The notes beneath the pieces are model-generated. The model was given only the letters and a program-made list of their open reading frames with translations. It did no database searches and was not told the origin of the DNA. This document shows, piece by piece, positions 1-9,713 of a DNA stretch of 64,000 bases. This stretch comes from Catenulispora acidiphila DSM 44928 (GTDB lineage Bacteria; Actinomycetota; Actinomycetes; Streptomycetales; Catenulisporaceae): positions 10,334,229 through 10,398,228 of the forward strand of contig NC_013131.1 of NCBI RefSeq assembly GCF_000024025.1, given 5' to 3'. A program made the position numbers and the translations under genes. The stretch's first letter is position 1. Each line of letters opens with the position of its first letter.

Positions 1-1921
1 CCTCGCCCTGCACTCCGTCCGCAAAAAAGAGATCGACTCCCGGCTTGAGAAGCGCGTGCTTGTAGCGGCGGGTGAGCGCTCCGATGACCATAAGGTGAGG
101 GATCACACCCTGGACGTTCGCGAAGTCCACCCGGGCGTCGAGTCGGTGATGTACCACCAGGCCGCGCTTCGGCTCGCGCGTGTACTCGGCCGTCGCGTCG
201 CACACCGGGCAGCGGGCGACGCCACGGGAGGTTTGCTGCGAGAAGGGCACGAAGCTCTTGATCTTGCAGCTGACACACGCAGTCTGGAAGCCCCGTTCCG
301 CCCAACCGATCCCGGCTAGGCGCTCCAGGACAACCTGTGCGGTCTCGAAAGAGCCGTAGCCGAGTCGTTCTGCGCTCTTGAAGACGCGTTCACTACGGCC
401 ACCGAATTCTTCGGCGAACGCCCTCTGGTCCTCGGTAAGCGGTTGGTCTGCGCCGAACAGCTTTTGCAGCTTCTTGGCGATCTCCTCGCCGCGCGGGGTT
501 GTCAGCTGCTTGATTGCCTCGAAGACGTTCGGTTCGCCCAGTGCATCGAGCGCAGCTGGGTCCATCAGCCCCATGCCGATCGCGCCTTTGTCGGAGAGTG
601 GGTGAGAGACAGCCACCTCGCCCATGACCGCTTCGTAGGCGGCGGTCAGTGTCGGAATTCGGAGCTCGATCCGCCAGTCGTGCTTGACGTGGTCCGGGAT
701 TTGAATGGCCTCGTCGTGCCACTCGGCGTTGTCAGCGACGAGCTTGGCCACCGTCTCACGCTTCGGCAATGCGTCGATCGGCTCTCCGCCAATGCTGACC
801 AGTGAGAGGCCGCCGAAGGCGAGTTTGGTCGGAACCGGGCTGGTGAAGCGCAGCGCCGTCTTGTCACCGGTTACCGGGACATCAACGAACTCCGTCTCCC
901 CGTAGCGGCGCTTGAAGCCGACGATGGTCGCGAAGCCCGGCAGGTAGGTGAATGGGGCTGATCGTTTCGCTGCTTGCTTGCCGAACGACATCTTGCGTTG
1001 GATCTGCTTGTCCTCCGACAGCTCCAAGCCCATGCTCTGGGCGAAGGCATGCTTTGCTTCGTCCTCGACGGAGGAGGACGTGATCAGCACGTCGGGGGAA
1101 AAATGGTCAGGTCGCTGCAATGCGCCGGCGAATACGCGCGGCCAGGTTGTCCAATGGCCGATGTCCACGGGCAGCAGGTACATGGGACAGTCGCCGTGAC
1201 GGCCCACGGAGCGCAAAGCGCGCAGATTCCAGAACCTCAAGCACCCCTCGAAGTCGTCGTCCCCGGAGATGAGGACGACGGTGGTCGGAGAGTCCATGGG
1301 CGCTGGCGATGCCCACTCTTCGATCATCGAGACGGTCGTCGTGCCTAGGAGAGTGTGCCCCCACACCTGCGACTCGCCGATCTCATGGTCGAATCGGGCT
1401 CGACGGAAGGCGATCCCGGCGGCGTGAAAGCCTTTCTCCGCTTCGGCTCGCAGGTCTCCCGCAGCGACCGCTTGCCACAGTGGCGCGTTTTCGGCGGCGA
1501 TGACGTAGCCGTTGCTCCCGTCGACAGTAGGGGGCACGACCAGGTCGCCTGGGTGGCTCGTGAACTTGGTGACGCCCCACTCATCGATGTGCTCAAGCGG
1601 CGTGAGGTGCATCCCAAGGGAGCCAGCCAACACTCTCGCATGATCGTCTCGTGCATCAACGTTCACCAGGCCATCAATGTGCGAGATCTCGATAGCCTGT
1701 AGGAAGTCTTGCGCGACTGTGCCGTTCTCCTGGATAGGAACAACCAGCTCGGTCTGCCCGCCCCACCGCGAAGTTGCTTCCTGAACCGCGAGCCGGAAGC
1801 CATCACGGCTGCCCTCGGCAATCAGGTACGCGGCACGCGCGGGCCGTACTGTCACCTTGAAGAGGGCTGACTGGCCTGCGAAGTTCACAGCACCATCGTG
1901 TCTCTGACTACTTCGCCGCAC
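1..1921 (-). CDS. Large uncharacterised protein with a C-terminal CxxC pair, 3' end cut by window edge
   Basis: One minus-strand frame stays open from about 1921 to the left edge (about 640 residues) with no stop, so this is the 5' part of a longer gene. The start is uncertain: GTG at 1921, or GTG at 1888 giving VNFAGQSALFKV; neither has a good Shine-Dalgarno (SD) site. Near residues 545-570 are two cysteine pairs, CVSC and CPVC, typical of a zinc ribbon. Upstream is a mixed alpha/beta region with the acidic run SGDDDFEGCLRFW. I do not recognise the family. Its place among unknown accessory genes is compatible with a defence or regulatory role, but nothing proves it. Confidence 0.7.
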   Translation of the reverse strand, partial: MRRSSQRHDGAVNFAGQSALFKVTVRPARAAYLIAEGSRDGFRLAVQEATSRWGGQTELVVPIQENGTVAQDFLQAIEISHIDGLVNVDARDDHARVLAGSLGMHLTPLEHIDEWGVTKFTSHPGDLVVPPTVDGSNGYVIAAENAPLWQAVAAGDLRAEAEKGFHAAGIAFRRARFDHEIGESQVWGHTLLGTTTVSMIEEWASPAPMDSPTTVVLISGDDDFEGCLRFWNLRALRSVGRHGDCPMYLLPVDIGHWTTWPRVFAGALQRPDHFSPDVLITSSSVEDEAKHAFAQSMGLELSEDKQIQRKMSFGKQAAKRSAPFTYLPGFATIVGFKRRYGETEFVDVPVTGDKTALRFTSPVPTKLAFGGLSLVSIGGEPIDALPKRETVAKLVADNAEWHDEAIQIPDHVKHDWRIELRIPTLTAAYEAVMGEVAVSHPLSDKGAIGMGLMDPAALDALGEPNVFEAIKQLTTPRGEEIAKKLQKLFGADQPLTEDQRAFAEEFGGRSERVFKSAERLGYGSFETAQVVLERLAGIGWAERGFQTACVSCKIKSFVPFSQQTSRGVARCPVCDATAEYTREPKRGLVVHHRLDARVDFANVQGVIPHLMVIGALTRRYKHALLKPGVDLFFADGVQGE

Positions 1922-2122
1922 AAACGGGTTCCGCCGCCGTGGCGGTTGCGCTGCGAACTCGATCGCGACGGTGACACTTGATCACCCATTGCGAAGCACC
2001 TGCACGGTCTCACAACGTCTACCTCATGGATCACAGGAATCTCAGCAGGCCCACGGACGTCGCCGCAGACGCGGATGCCGCCGCTCGCGTTGTAACGACG
2101 GCATCCCGCAACCCCATCGGGA

Positions 2123-2308
2123 CTATTTCGTGAAGAAGTCCCAGATCTTGTCGGTGTTGTCTACGACCTTGCGTCCCAGCGCGAACGCGGCACCCTTCAC
2201 GAAGGACACGACGATCTCGCGACCCGGCTTGTCTTCGCTGTGTTCTGCGTCGGCCGGGATCGGTTCCTGCTCGTCGTGCTGGTTGATCTCTTTCTTCTCT
2301 GCGGCCAT
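2123..2308 (-). CDS. Small acidic hypothetical protein (61 aa)
   Basis: ATG at 2308 preceded by AGAAGGG about 8 bases upstream; the longer in-frame extension to 2401 looks non-coding. The N-terminal half is charged and probably disordered (MAAEKKEINQHDEQEP). The C-terminal half, FVKGAAFALGRKVVDNTDKI, could form one amphipathic helix. No family recognised. Confidence 0.5.
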   Translation of the reverse strand: MAAEKKEINQHDEQEPIPADAEHSEDKPGREIVVSFVKGAAFALGRKVVDNTDKIWDFFTK

Positions 2309-2716
2309 GTTCGGCTGCCCTTCTGGTTCCGAGGACACGGAAGGGCGAAAGGATTGCTGAGGAGCCCCGGGGCTCGTCCTCGCGCCTGTCCGTGGTGACA
2401 CGCCTTCCGGGCGTGGCAGTTAGCCGGAACAGCAGGAGAGCAGGAGATTCACTCGAACGTGTCGATGACGGTTGAGGCCGAACGACAGCATTTGCGCAAG
2501 CAGGCAGAGGATGACGACCGAGGCAGCGAAGGGGAGTCGCGGTAGTAGGTTGAGGCACGCGATCATCACGAGCACAGTGTGCACCATCGCAGTGACCTTT
2601 AGTGGCGCTTCGGCTCAAGAACTAGCCGCTCAGGTAGCGCCGGCTGCGAGGGCTGAGGCCAACCGTAGCGCTGAGGCCACACCTGAACGGGGGTACGGCC
2701 TTCCTCATTTGCCGCT
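2309..2716. other. Intergenic region without a recognised gene
   Basis: About 400 bases between the small acidic gene and the next plus-strand gene. The open frames here (for example plus 2472-2720) have poor codon bias and no SD. It should hold the promoters of the two divergent genes, but I see no clear -35/-10 pair. Confidence 0.4.
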
Positions 2717-3661
2717 GTGAGTGGGTCGGTGTTGCTAGCGTTGCGCCCCATGGACTCGGACTTGGAGATGCAGCTCCCGCCGTTGCTGCTGTGGCTCGAT
2801 GAGCAGGGACGCGAGCGGCCCAGCGAGTACATCGACGTCTCCGCGTATGCGGGGGATGAGCCGGGTGCCATGGAGTTCGTCGGGATGCTGATCACCATCT
2901 TGGAGGACCGCGGATTCGTCGATGTGGTCCGAGGACTGGACGACCGCCCCGACTCCCTCATTACCAAGCGAGGGAAGGTGGAGGCCCAGCGGGTCCGCGA
3001 AACGCGTGGCAACCGCGTTGCGCGGATGCGGTTCGCCCGGGACGCCGTCATCCAGTGGCTGTTCGCCGAGTACCCGACCCACGCAGGGAGCCAGCAGCAG
3101 TTCCTGGGGTGGAAGGGCTCGGTCTTCCTCGGAGACATGCTGACGAACGACGAGTTCTCGGAGGCCGTGCGATATCTCAGAGGCCGGGACCTGGTCGAAG
3201 TAACAAACCTTGCGGGAACCGACGTAAGGCTGACGACGAATGGCATCGACTGCGCGACGTCTGGAGGATCGGTGAGTGACTTCTTGAACGGCCCAAAGCC
3301 GCAGTCCGCGGGTGGGCCGGTGTTCAACGCACCGATCAACGGCCCGGTTGCGGTGAACAGCAGCCAGTTCACGCAGAACGTGGTGACATCGGGCGCTGTG
3401 GACATCGAGGGCTTGCGGGCCTTCGTATCTCTCGTGCGGGATTTGACCCCGTCCCTGACGCCCCACGAGTCCGAGCAGCAGGAGCTGCTGAGCGAGGTGT
3501 CAGAGCTGGACATCGCCGCTTCCACTGCCGTTCCGGATGCCGGTCTGCTGAAGCGGCTCACCGGACGTGTGGTGACGGCGGTGAAGGGCCTGACGCACTC
3601 TCCCGGCGTTCAGAAGTTGGCGTTGGAGGCCGGCGAGAAGGTCCTGGACCACTTCAGCTGA
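2717..3661 (+). CDS. Hypothetical protein with winged-helix-like N-terminus and a NAPINGPVAV linker
   Basis: 314 residues from GTG 2717; ATG 2750 (MDSDLEMQLPPLL) is an equally good start. Residues about 15-180 are mostly helical and hold two repeats of a 'disruption/high-numbered strand' pattern like tandem winged helices (LITKRGKVEAQ and VRLTTNGIDC end each unit, as recognition wings often do). Residues about 200-225 contain FNAPINGPVAVNSSQFTQN, a low-complexity beta segment like the short linkers found in actinobacterial effector and NTPase proteins. The C-terminus is helical. Function unknown. Confidence 0.7.
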   Translation: MSGSVLLALRPMDSDLEMQLPPLLLWLDEQGRERPSEYIDVSAYAGDEPGAMEFVGMLITILEDRGFVDVVRGLDDRPDSLITKRGKVEAQRVRETRGNRVARMRFARDAVIQWLFAEYPTHAGSQQQFLGWKGSVFLGDMLTNDEFSEAVRYLRGRDLVEVTNLAGTDVRLTTNGIDCATSGGSVSDFLNGPKPQSAGGPVFNAPINGPVAVNSSQFTQNVVTSGAVDIEGLRAFVSLVRDLTPSLTPHESEQQELLSEVSELDIAASTAVPDAGLLKRLTGRVVTAVKGLTHSPGVQKLALEAGEKVLDHFS

Positions 3662-3692
3662 CCATGTCCGTGGCCTGTGTAACGATGAGACC

Positions 3693-4196
3693 GTGACGGT
3701 CGACCTGAATGACCCGGAATACACGCTCGTTCTCGCACTCGAAGGTTTCCGGCAAGCCGCTGCCCGCTACCAGGTGGCGGTAGATGCCTCGGAGGACGCG
3801 GCTGTTGTGTTCACGCCTCTTGCCGAGGCACTGATGTGGGCGATTAGCATCGACGAAACCTTCTTCAAGGTTGATGACCAGCCCTATCGGGACGCGCGTG
3901 ATGGTGACGCAGACGGCCGATACCTGCAAGCGCTGAGGTATGCGCGGAATCGCTGTACCCATCAGCTCGCGCTCGTTGCCGAGCGCAAGGGGTTGGCCCC
4001 TCCGTTTCGACCGCCGATAACGCTGGGCTTGCTCTTCCGATGGCGGCCGGTCAGCGAGCTGCCCCCACCCGACCCCAGGTTCAGAGACCCCCGCGGGGAG
4101 ACCGCGTACGACGAGTTGCTGGCGAAGAACCCCGCAGACCAGGCCATCGTCCACGCGGACGCCTGGTTCGTGCGGTGGAGCGCACAGAGGATCTAG
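3693..4196 (+). CDS. Hypothetical protein (167 aa)
   Basis: GTG start at 3693, 31 bases after the preceding stop, so probably co-transcribed with it. Alpha-helical N-terminal two thirds with the motif RYARNRCTHQLALV, reminiscent of HEPN-like or DUF4145-like helical bundles (an R-N-x3-H arrangement), then a Pro-rich region and the conserved-looking end HADAWFVRWSAQRI. The HEPN resemblance is weak and inferred only from the short motif. Confidence 0.65.
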   Translation: MTVDLNDPEYTLVLALEGFRQAAARYQVAVDASEDAAVVFTPLAEALMWAISIDETFFKVDDQPYRDARDGDADGRYLQALRYARNRCTHQLALVAERKGLAPPFRPPITLGLLFRWRPVSELPPPDPRFRDPRGETAYDELLAKNPADQAIVHADAWFVRWSAQRI

Positions 4197-4325
4197 AACA
4201 GATGACTAGCGTTGCCCCCGCAGTCAGGACGCCGACGCGCTGAATCTGCTGGACAGCTGGAGCGTGAGCCATCAAGCCCGCCACGAGGTAACGTGGCTGC
4301 GGCCTTCTGCTGGCATGCTGAAGCT

Positions 4326-5144
4326 ATGGACATGAGGCCCCTCGGGGACCATGAGCAGCTACTCGGATCGACTCCTCGCCCTTGGGGCTTCGGAACCGTC
4401 GTGCACGGCTCAGGTGTGCTCGACGATCTGGTGGCGGGGTTGGCACGACACGGCAGTACCGACTGGACTGGCGAGTACTGGCGGCGGTTGGAGCCTGCGG
4501 CGGCCGCGATTGGCTGCGTGCCGTGGCTGACAGACTTTGCCGTGGCTGAGGCTCTCGCATCGTTCGATCAATGCTGCATTGTTGTGGACAAGCAGCAGCC
4601 AGAGTACGGCGCGGTGCGGCGACTCGCGACGCGGGGCAAACCGTTGCTGAGCACCTACCTCGATGGCTTCGAGGAGGTGGCTCTGCCCGACGAGAGAGGC
4701 AAGCCACCCGTCATTCATCCCCATAGCAGCCGACTCGAACCCGTCGAACTGGGTCCGATACGCGTAGCCGGGTGGCGGCGGGCAAGCAATGGGACAGCGA
4801 GGCCGATGCTCCACGCCAAAATGTTGGTCCTGGGCGTGACAACGTATTACGAGGACGACGAGATGTTCGCTGGCGACGTGCTGCGGTTCCATCCGAAGTT
4901 AACTTGGATGGGGTCAGCAAACTGGACTCAGGCAGCGCGCCACCACATCGAGTTCGGTGTCTGGTCGAGTGATGCCGATCTCGTCCGGCACAACTACGCG
5001 TACTTACTGTCGCTCCTGACGTTCAGCGAACCGCGAGGGGCCGCGACCATCGGACCCGAACCCGACCTCGTGTCGGTCGTATGGGACGACGACGCTTTCC
5101 GTGAGTACTTCGCCAAGCACCGCGATCAGTACGAAGATGAATAG
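4326..5144 (+). CDS. Phospholipase D-like (HKD-type) protein
   Basis: 272 residues from ATG 4326; the upstream extension to 4212 lacks coding character. The C-terminal half has the HKD-type core: MLHAKMLVLG (His-x-Lys) near residue 160, then MGSANWTQAARHHIEFGVWS, the usual Ser/Asn segment after HxK in PLD-fold enzymes. Only one complete HxK half-site is evident, so a dimer would be needed for activity, as in PLD-family nucleases such as Nuc and BfiI. No membrane segment, so probably cytosolic. Likely a nuclease or phosphodiesterase; substrate unknown. Confidence 0.7.
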   Translation: MDMRPLGDHEQLLGSTPRPWGFGTVVHGSGVLDDLVAGLARHGSTDWTGEYWRRLEPAAAAIGCVPWLTDFAVAEALASFDQCCIVVDKQQPEYGAVRRLATRGKPLLSTYLDGFEEVALPDERGKPPVIHPHSSRLEPVELGPIRVAGWRRASNGTARPMLHAKMLVLGVTTYYEDDEMFAGDVLRFHPKLTWMGSANWTQAARHHIEFGVWSSDADLVRHNYAYLLSLLTFSEPRGAATIGPEPDLVSVVWDDDAFREYFAKHRDQYEDE

Positions 5145-5577
5145 CGGCAGGAAACGGTCGTCCGCGAAGACCAGTCCTTCCCCGACCCCGAGCCGCAGGA
5201 GTACTTCGAGAACGCAAAGCGAAGGATGTTCGACCTCTGTTACTGGCTGTTCAGCGGCCGAACCCCATACCTGCCTGGGCACGTCTGGGCAGACCTGTAG
5301 CCCAAGCAAGCAGTCCTACCGACTTGTCGCAAACGACAGTTCAGCGACAACTCGATGGGATAGGCGACATGTTCAACGGGAACCTACAAAGGCCATTGAA
5401 CTGGTGGAGTCCACATATCTGAACCGCGTCGTATTCTCTGTCCCCGGTCAGGCGACGAGTTCAGTCGTGTCGTGGGGCCTTGTCTGAGGTCGGCTGCTGT
5501 CACGTGGGTCACGTTGCGGCTGGCCTCAGCTGGCGTCAAGGAACTCGCCGACACAGAAGGGCATGAGCAAATTCTGG
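5145..5577. other. Intergenic region without a recognised gene
   Basis: About 430 bases between a plus-strand gene and a converging minus-strand gene. Short open frames on both strands have poor codon bias. No strong hairpin or repeat was seen. Confidence 0.4.
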
Positions 5578-6759
5578 TTACGGCTTTGCGGGCACGCCCG
5601 GCGGGTTCCGCGCGGCGTCGGGCGGGGCGAATCCGTCGGGCCACACTGACAGGCGCTCGCCGAGGAACATGGCGCGGGTGAACGACGGCGGCGGGTCGGG
5701 GAAGACCGATCGGTAGAACCAAACGGCCTCGCCGAAGGTCACGTGGTCGAACGACGTGGTCGCCGCGAAGTGAGCATCGGTGAAGTGTGTGATCTTCGTA
5801 AAGGTCGCGCCGTTGAAGCTGGCCGAACCCGCGAACCGGGATTCGCGGAACGCCGCGCCCATGGCAAATCGAGTGTTTTTGAACGATGCGTCGCCTCCGA
5901 ACTCGACGTTGGCGAACCCTGTGACGCCGTTGATCTGCACGTCGTCGAACCGTACGGCACGGTCGAACTTCACGCCGTCGAAGTTGGCCCAGCCGAACAG
6001 AGCGCCCTGGAAGTCGACCTCGTTGCCTTGGTGGAAGTGCGCGCCCCTAAATATGGCGCCTCCGTAAAACGCTGTGTGGTCGAACTCGCAGATCCCGTCA
6101 AACTCGGTGTCGACGAAGTAGGCGCCTGCGGTTTTGGCGTGCCGCAGTGAGACATTGGTAAGGCGGGCGCCGCTGAGGTCAACTACGGCGTTGGCCCAGA
6201 AGCTCTTGTGGTCGGGTCGCAACCGTGCGAACACTGTGGCCTGGGCTGCTGCACGAACCTTTACTTCACCCGGGTCCGCGGTGTTTGGATCGTACGGAAT
6301 GCACAAGTAGGCACACAGCACTTCCATGCAGGTCTGCCTGTCGCGTTCTGAGTCGTCCGCTATTCGGGCGAGAGCGTAGACACCGCCGAGTCGCACTGCG
6401 GCGGCCGTGTTCCCGAGCTGGGCTATGGCTTGCGTGTATCGCTCGGTGAACAGCTTGTCCTGGTCACGTATGTGGTTGGCCTCGTCGGTTCTCTGCTTCC
6501 GATACGCGACGTAAAGGCCGGCGACCGCGCCGGACCCACCGACCACCAGCAGCGCGGTTTTCGCGACGTCCAGCCGGTTGGCCTTAGCGCCCGGAATCAG
6601 CCACAACAGCAGCAGGTAGACCCCAGCTGTGCCGATGACGCCGGCTACCAGTAGCGCCGCGTAGATAGCAGGGAACGGCCGTGGGCGGTACGGCCGCGGC
6701 TCTCGGTCTCGACGAAGCGTCAGAACACGACGGTATCTCTTCTGCACGCCCGCACTCAT
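5578..6759 (-). CDS. Pentapeptide-repeat-type membrane protein, copy 1
   Basis: 393 residues. N-terminus: a basic segment, a membrane helix (AIYAALLVAGVIGTAGVYLL) near residues 31-55 and a second short one (LLVVGGSGAVAGLYVAYR). Next is a helical segment with RDQDKLFTERYTQAIAQLG and VRLGGVYALARIADDS, a linker typical of actinobacterial pentapeptide proteins. From about residue 190 comes a degenerate pentapeptide-repeat beta-helix with F/L every fifth residue (FDGVKFDRAVRFDDV). It is a close paralogue of the gene at 24594-25649, with near-identical linker motifs. The cytoplasmic beta-helix probably acts as a binding scaffold at the membrane; partner unknown. Confidence 0.8.
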   Translation of the reverse strand: MSAGVQKRYRRVLTLRRDREPRPYRPRPFPAIYAALLVAGVIGTAGVYLLLLWLIPGAKANRLDVAKTALLVVGGSGAVAGLYVAYRKQRTDEANHIRDQDKLFTERYTQAIAQLGNTAAAVRLGGVYALARIADDSERDRQTCMEVLCAYLCIPYDPNTADPGEVKVRAAAQATVFARLRPDHKSFWANAVVDLSGARLTNVSLRHAKTAGAYFVDTEFDGICEFDHTAFYGGAIFRGAHFHQGNEVDFQGALFGWANFDGVKFDRAVRFDDVQINGVTGFANVEFGGDASFKNTRFAMGAAFRESRFAGSASFNGATFTKITHFTDAHFAATTSFDHVTFGEAVWFYRSVFPDPPPSFTRAMFLGERLSVWPDGFAPPDAARNPPGVPAKP

Positions 6760-6849
6760 GGCCGAAGGCTAGCCGTCGCGTCATGGCGCGGGTGGCGTAT
6801 TGCCCCGAACCGGCACCAGCGCTCGTCATACCGCGAGAACCTATGGTCC

Positions 6850-7428
6850 ATGTCCATGCCGACCTGGCTCGCTACAGTCCTGATCGCCGCAGGCACTTCG
6901 GTGGTGGCGCGGATGGTTCCCGACCTGACCGTCGTGTCGCGCCTCGATGCGCGCAAGGCCCGTGTGAAGGCGGTGCACGATGCCCGCGACCGCTTTTCGA
7001 ACTGCGCGATTACGATGCTCACGCTCTGCGGGGCGCTCGTGGCTTGGGACATCCCTGATGACGTATCCGATGTTGTGCGTGCACGGCTGGAAGGCGAGAG
7101 CGAGCGATGGCGGGGGCTGATCGATGAGACCACGGTGTGGTTGATCGACAACTCGGCGTTCTACGCGCTGAGCTGGCCGCGTAATCTACGGGTCATCGCC
7201 GGCCGGTACGCCACCGAGACGCGCGGCGTGTGGCTGTCTGAGCGGACCGAGGCTGACAAGGTCCGGCTGCTTGGGGACCTGACAGCACACATTCAGTCGA
7301 TCTACTTCATCCGTTTGTGGCGGGTGATGGCCAGGGCTGAAGCGCTGCGGAACGTACAGAACGCATTCGATGCGCTGAACTCTCCGCCGGTGCCCATGCC
7401 GCTTCCGGTTGTCGAAGAGTCGCCGTGA
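6850..7428 (+). CDS. Hypothetical protein with N-terminal hydrophobic segment
   Basis: 192 residues, ATG 6850 (ATG 6856 also possible). The N-terminus (PTWLATVLIAAGTSVVARMV) is a possible signal-anchor. A second hydrophobic stretch is CAITMLTLCGALVAW. The rest is helical and charged. It is divergent from copy 1 of the pentapeptide protein, with a 90-bp spacer. Family not recognised. Confidence 0.6.
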   Translation: MSMPTWLATVLIAAGTSVVARMVPDLTVVSRLDARKARVKAVHDARDRFSNCAITMLTLCGALVAWDIPDDVSDVVRARLEGESERWRGLIDETTVWLIDNSAFYALSWPRNLRVIAGRYATETRGVWLSERTEADKVRLLGDLTAHIQSIYFIRLWRVMARAEALRNVQNAFDALNSPPVPMPLPVVEESP

Positions 7429-7520
7429 CACGCGCGGAGCCCAGCGGCATGACACTGCCGACTGGTGACGGGCTGTCAGACTACTCCGATGCCGTTAAGC
7501 AGGAACCTGTCGGTCGAGCA

Positions 7521-9713
7521 TCACTGTGTGGTGGAATCGTCCCTAAGCGGGTCGACTCCGGGGGCGGCTGCTTCAGCGGCCTCCGGAACTCCGAGATCCG
7601 CCAGCACACCTCGCCAACGCTGTCGCCAGGCGTCTCGCGCGTGTTCGTCCGCCATCATCGCGTCTACCGGCACTTCCTGGCCAAACGGCCAGAGGGCATC
7701 GGGTTCAGCGGCGAGGCAGAGACGGGCAAGAAATGCCCGGCGCACCAAGTCACGCATACGGTCGACGGCGAATGCGAGGCTGACGCGGGGAGGCATATCG
7801 CTGGGCGCCGTCGAAAGACCTGTGGTGATGTCGCGTAGGTCTTTCTCGCTGATGCTCCCTCCGTGCACCAGTTTCGAGCGCAACTTGTAGAGCCTGCCTA
7901 CATCTTCAAAGATTGCGCGCCCGGAGTCCACCTCAGTCACCAGAAGGGCAGCCGCGCGTCCGCGGAGACGCAGCGAGATCGCGTCAGTCTCATTGCCGTC
8001 GCTGATCAGAACCGCTTCGAGTGCGGTGGCCAGGTCAACGATCGCCTCATAGTCATCGTGTGCCTCGTGTGCGCGATTGAACCGGTACAACGCGACGTCG
8101 AATGTGGTCGTCACTTTGCCCGCACGTTTGACCTTCGCCGCGTCCAGGTATCCTCCGAGAGCTGCGAAGGCTGGGGCGTGGCCTGTGTTCAACTTGACGA
8201 CTCGCTGCATCAAGGTGGACATAGCGCCTTTGCCGAAAACGTGATGCGCGGGGTAGCGCTTCGATACGGAGCTTGCAGGTCCGGTGATCTCCCAGCAAGA
8301 CTGATGAGTGCCGGCCAACAGTAGTCGGGCGAGTAGGAGGAACCGATCAACGTCGCCCTCGATTCGGCGACTCGCCGCATACGCCTCGACGGGGGAGCTC
8401 GACGTGGTTGCGATGACCAGGCTCTGTGGAGGGTCGAACGTGTGGGGAGGACGCTCGTCGAGCGCCCGGGGAATCATCTCCTGAGTCCGTTCGAGAAGAC
8501 TGCCTGGTCCAGTCTCCGGGGAGACAGTGATTTCACCGATTTTGACCGGCTCATCGGTCTCGGTGGTGACGTGCGAGACGACGCGGCAGCAGTGCAGCTG
8601 CTCGGTTCCCGCCTCCAGAAGTGCGAGCCAATCCTCGATTGTCTGGCCCACGAGCTCGTTGTCGGCCTCGAAGTCAGCCAAGGCGACGGCGCAACGCGCG
8701 ATCGCTGCTTCGAGAAGCCCGAAGATGTATGAGTTTGCGAATTCTAGATTCGGCTGCCTCGGCGGAGTCGTCGACAGCATGAACCGCTCGGGGAGGAGGC
8801 GCTGGACCGCGGCTTCGAGTTCTGTGAACTCCGGCAGGCCCATCACATTGCTTCCTTCGTAGTCGTTGCCGACGCGCAGGAAGGGCCGGTAGACCGAGGC
8901 TGGCACAACTCTCAGCTCAGCAAGCGCCGGGAGCGCAGCACCGACAAAGGCACGTGCAACGGTCCTGAGGTGGTCGGTCGTGGTGGCAAGGTCGCGGTTG
9001 CCCCTGTAACCGGCCTGGTACTCCCAGATCTCGTGGTCTAAGGCGCTCAGGTCGGCGCCAGTGCGCTCGGCAGCAGCCTTAACCAATTCCGCTGCCGTGT
9101 CCGAGGACAGAGCATCCTCTGTGACACCGAGCCCTGCGGCGACAAATCGGACGATCATCCGGTCTGGTTTCACGTCAGGCAACCCCAGCAGCATCCGCAG
9201 GTAGCGCCAGGAGATTCCCGCCTCCTGGCCGGGGACCGTCAACCATGCATCTCGTGCATCTCGGCCGAGATCCGTTTCGTCGGCTTCGACAAACTGCTCG
9301 GCGGAGTCGATTCCGAGATCGACCAAGACCTTGGCCGCCAGAAGCACAGCTTGGCCCCTGCTGGGCGCATCCGGCTGTGTCGACACCCTATTACGTGTGC
9401 CGATCTTGTCGATGAACTCGGTGACGCCACCAAGGCGCTCGTAGAGGCCGAGAAGATCGGTCAAGGAGTCCTTCGACGGGTCAGCCCCCTCCCGCATACG
9501 GACAGTCCGGTACCGACCGATGACGCCTCGCGCAATTGGGTACCGTGTCTCGATCGACCAGATCGAGCTGATAACCGCGAGCGCAAGGCTGCCCGGGTGT
9601 TCCGTCACCAGTGTCCACTCGTCCTGGGGCCGCAGGTGCTCGGCGCACGCACCAACGATGCGCTCTACATCGCTGAGACTGCCGTCTTGTGCTCGCAGAG
9701 CCTCGTCGCTCAA
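7521..9713 (-). CDS. HhH-GPD-like domain fused to an Apea-like HEPN domain
   Basis: Start set at TTG 9713 because AAAGGAGG lies 5 bases upstream; the in-frame extension to 9860 has poor codon use. 730 residues. About residues 35-190 look like a helix-hairpin-helix glycosylase fold: LTVPGQEAGISWRYLRMLLG followed by KPDRMIVRF, with Asp184 where HhH-GPD enzymes keep the catalytic Asp. The middle region is uncharacterised. The C-terminal part resembles Apea-like HEPN domains: YRFNRAHEAHDDYEAIVDL, then RSKLVH (Arg612 to His617), the R-x4-H signature of HEPN ribonucleases. A DNA-sensing head joined to an RNase would fit an anti-phage or abortive-infection protein; that role is inferred. Confidence 0.7.
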   Translation of the reverse strand: MSDEALRAQDGSLSDVERIVGACAEHLRPQDEWTLVTEHPGSLALAVISSIWSIETRYPIARGVIGRYRTVRMREGADPSKDSLTDLLGLYERLGGVTEFIDKIGTRNRVSTQPDAPSRGQAVLLAAKVLVDLGIDSAEQFVEADETDLGRDARDAWLTVPGQEAGISWRYLRMLLGLPDVKPDRMIVRFVAAGLGVTEDALSSDTAAELVKAAAERTGADLSALDHEIWEYQAGYRGNRDLATTTDHLRTVARAFVGAALPALAELRVVPASVYRPFLRVGNDYEGSNVMGLPEFTELEAAVQRLLPERFMLSTTPPRQPNLEFANSYIFGLLEAAIARCAVALADFEADNELVGQTIEDWLALLEAGTEQLHCCRVVSHVTTETDEPVKIGEITVSPETGPGSLLERTQEMIPRALDERPPHTFDPPQSLVIATTSSSPVEAYAASRRIEGDVDRFLLLARLLLAGTHQSCWEITGPASSVSKRYPAHHVFGKGAMSTLMQRVVKLNTGHAPAFAALGGYLDAAKVKRAGKVTTTFDVALYRFNRAHEAHDDYEAIVDLATALEAVLISDGNETDAISLRLRGRAAALLVTEVDSGRAIFEDVGRLYKLRSKLVHGGSISEKDLRDITTGLSTAPSDMPPRVSLAFAVDRMRDLVRRAFLARLCLAAEPDALWPFGQEVPVDAMMADEHARDAWRQRWRGVLADLGVPEAAEAAAPGVDPLRDDSTTQ

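Noticed and set aside
2031-2618. 195-codon minus-strand ORF
   Set aside because: Arg-rich shadow composition, poor start; the 61-residue gene in another frame is better supported by SD and composition.
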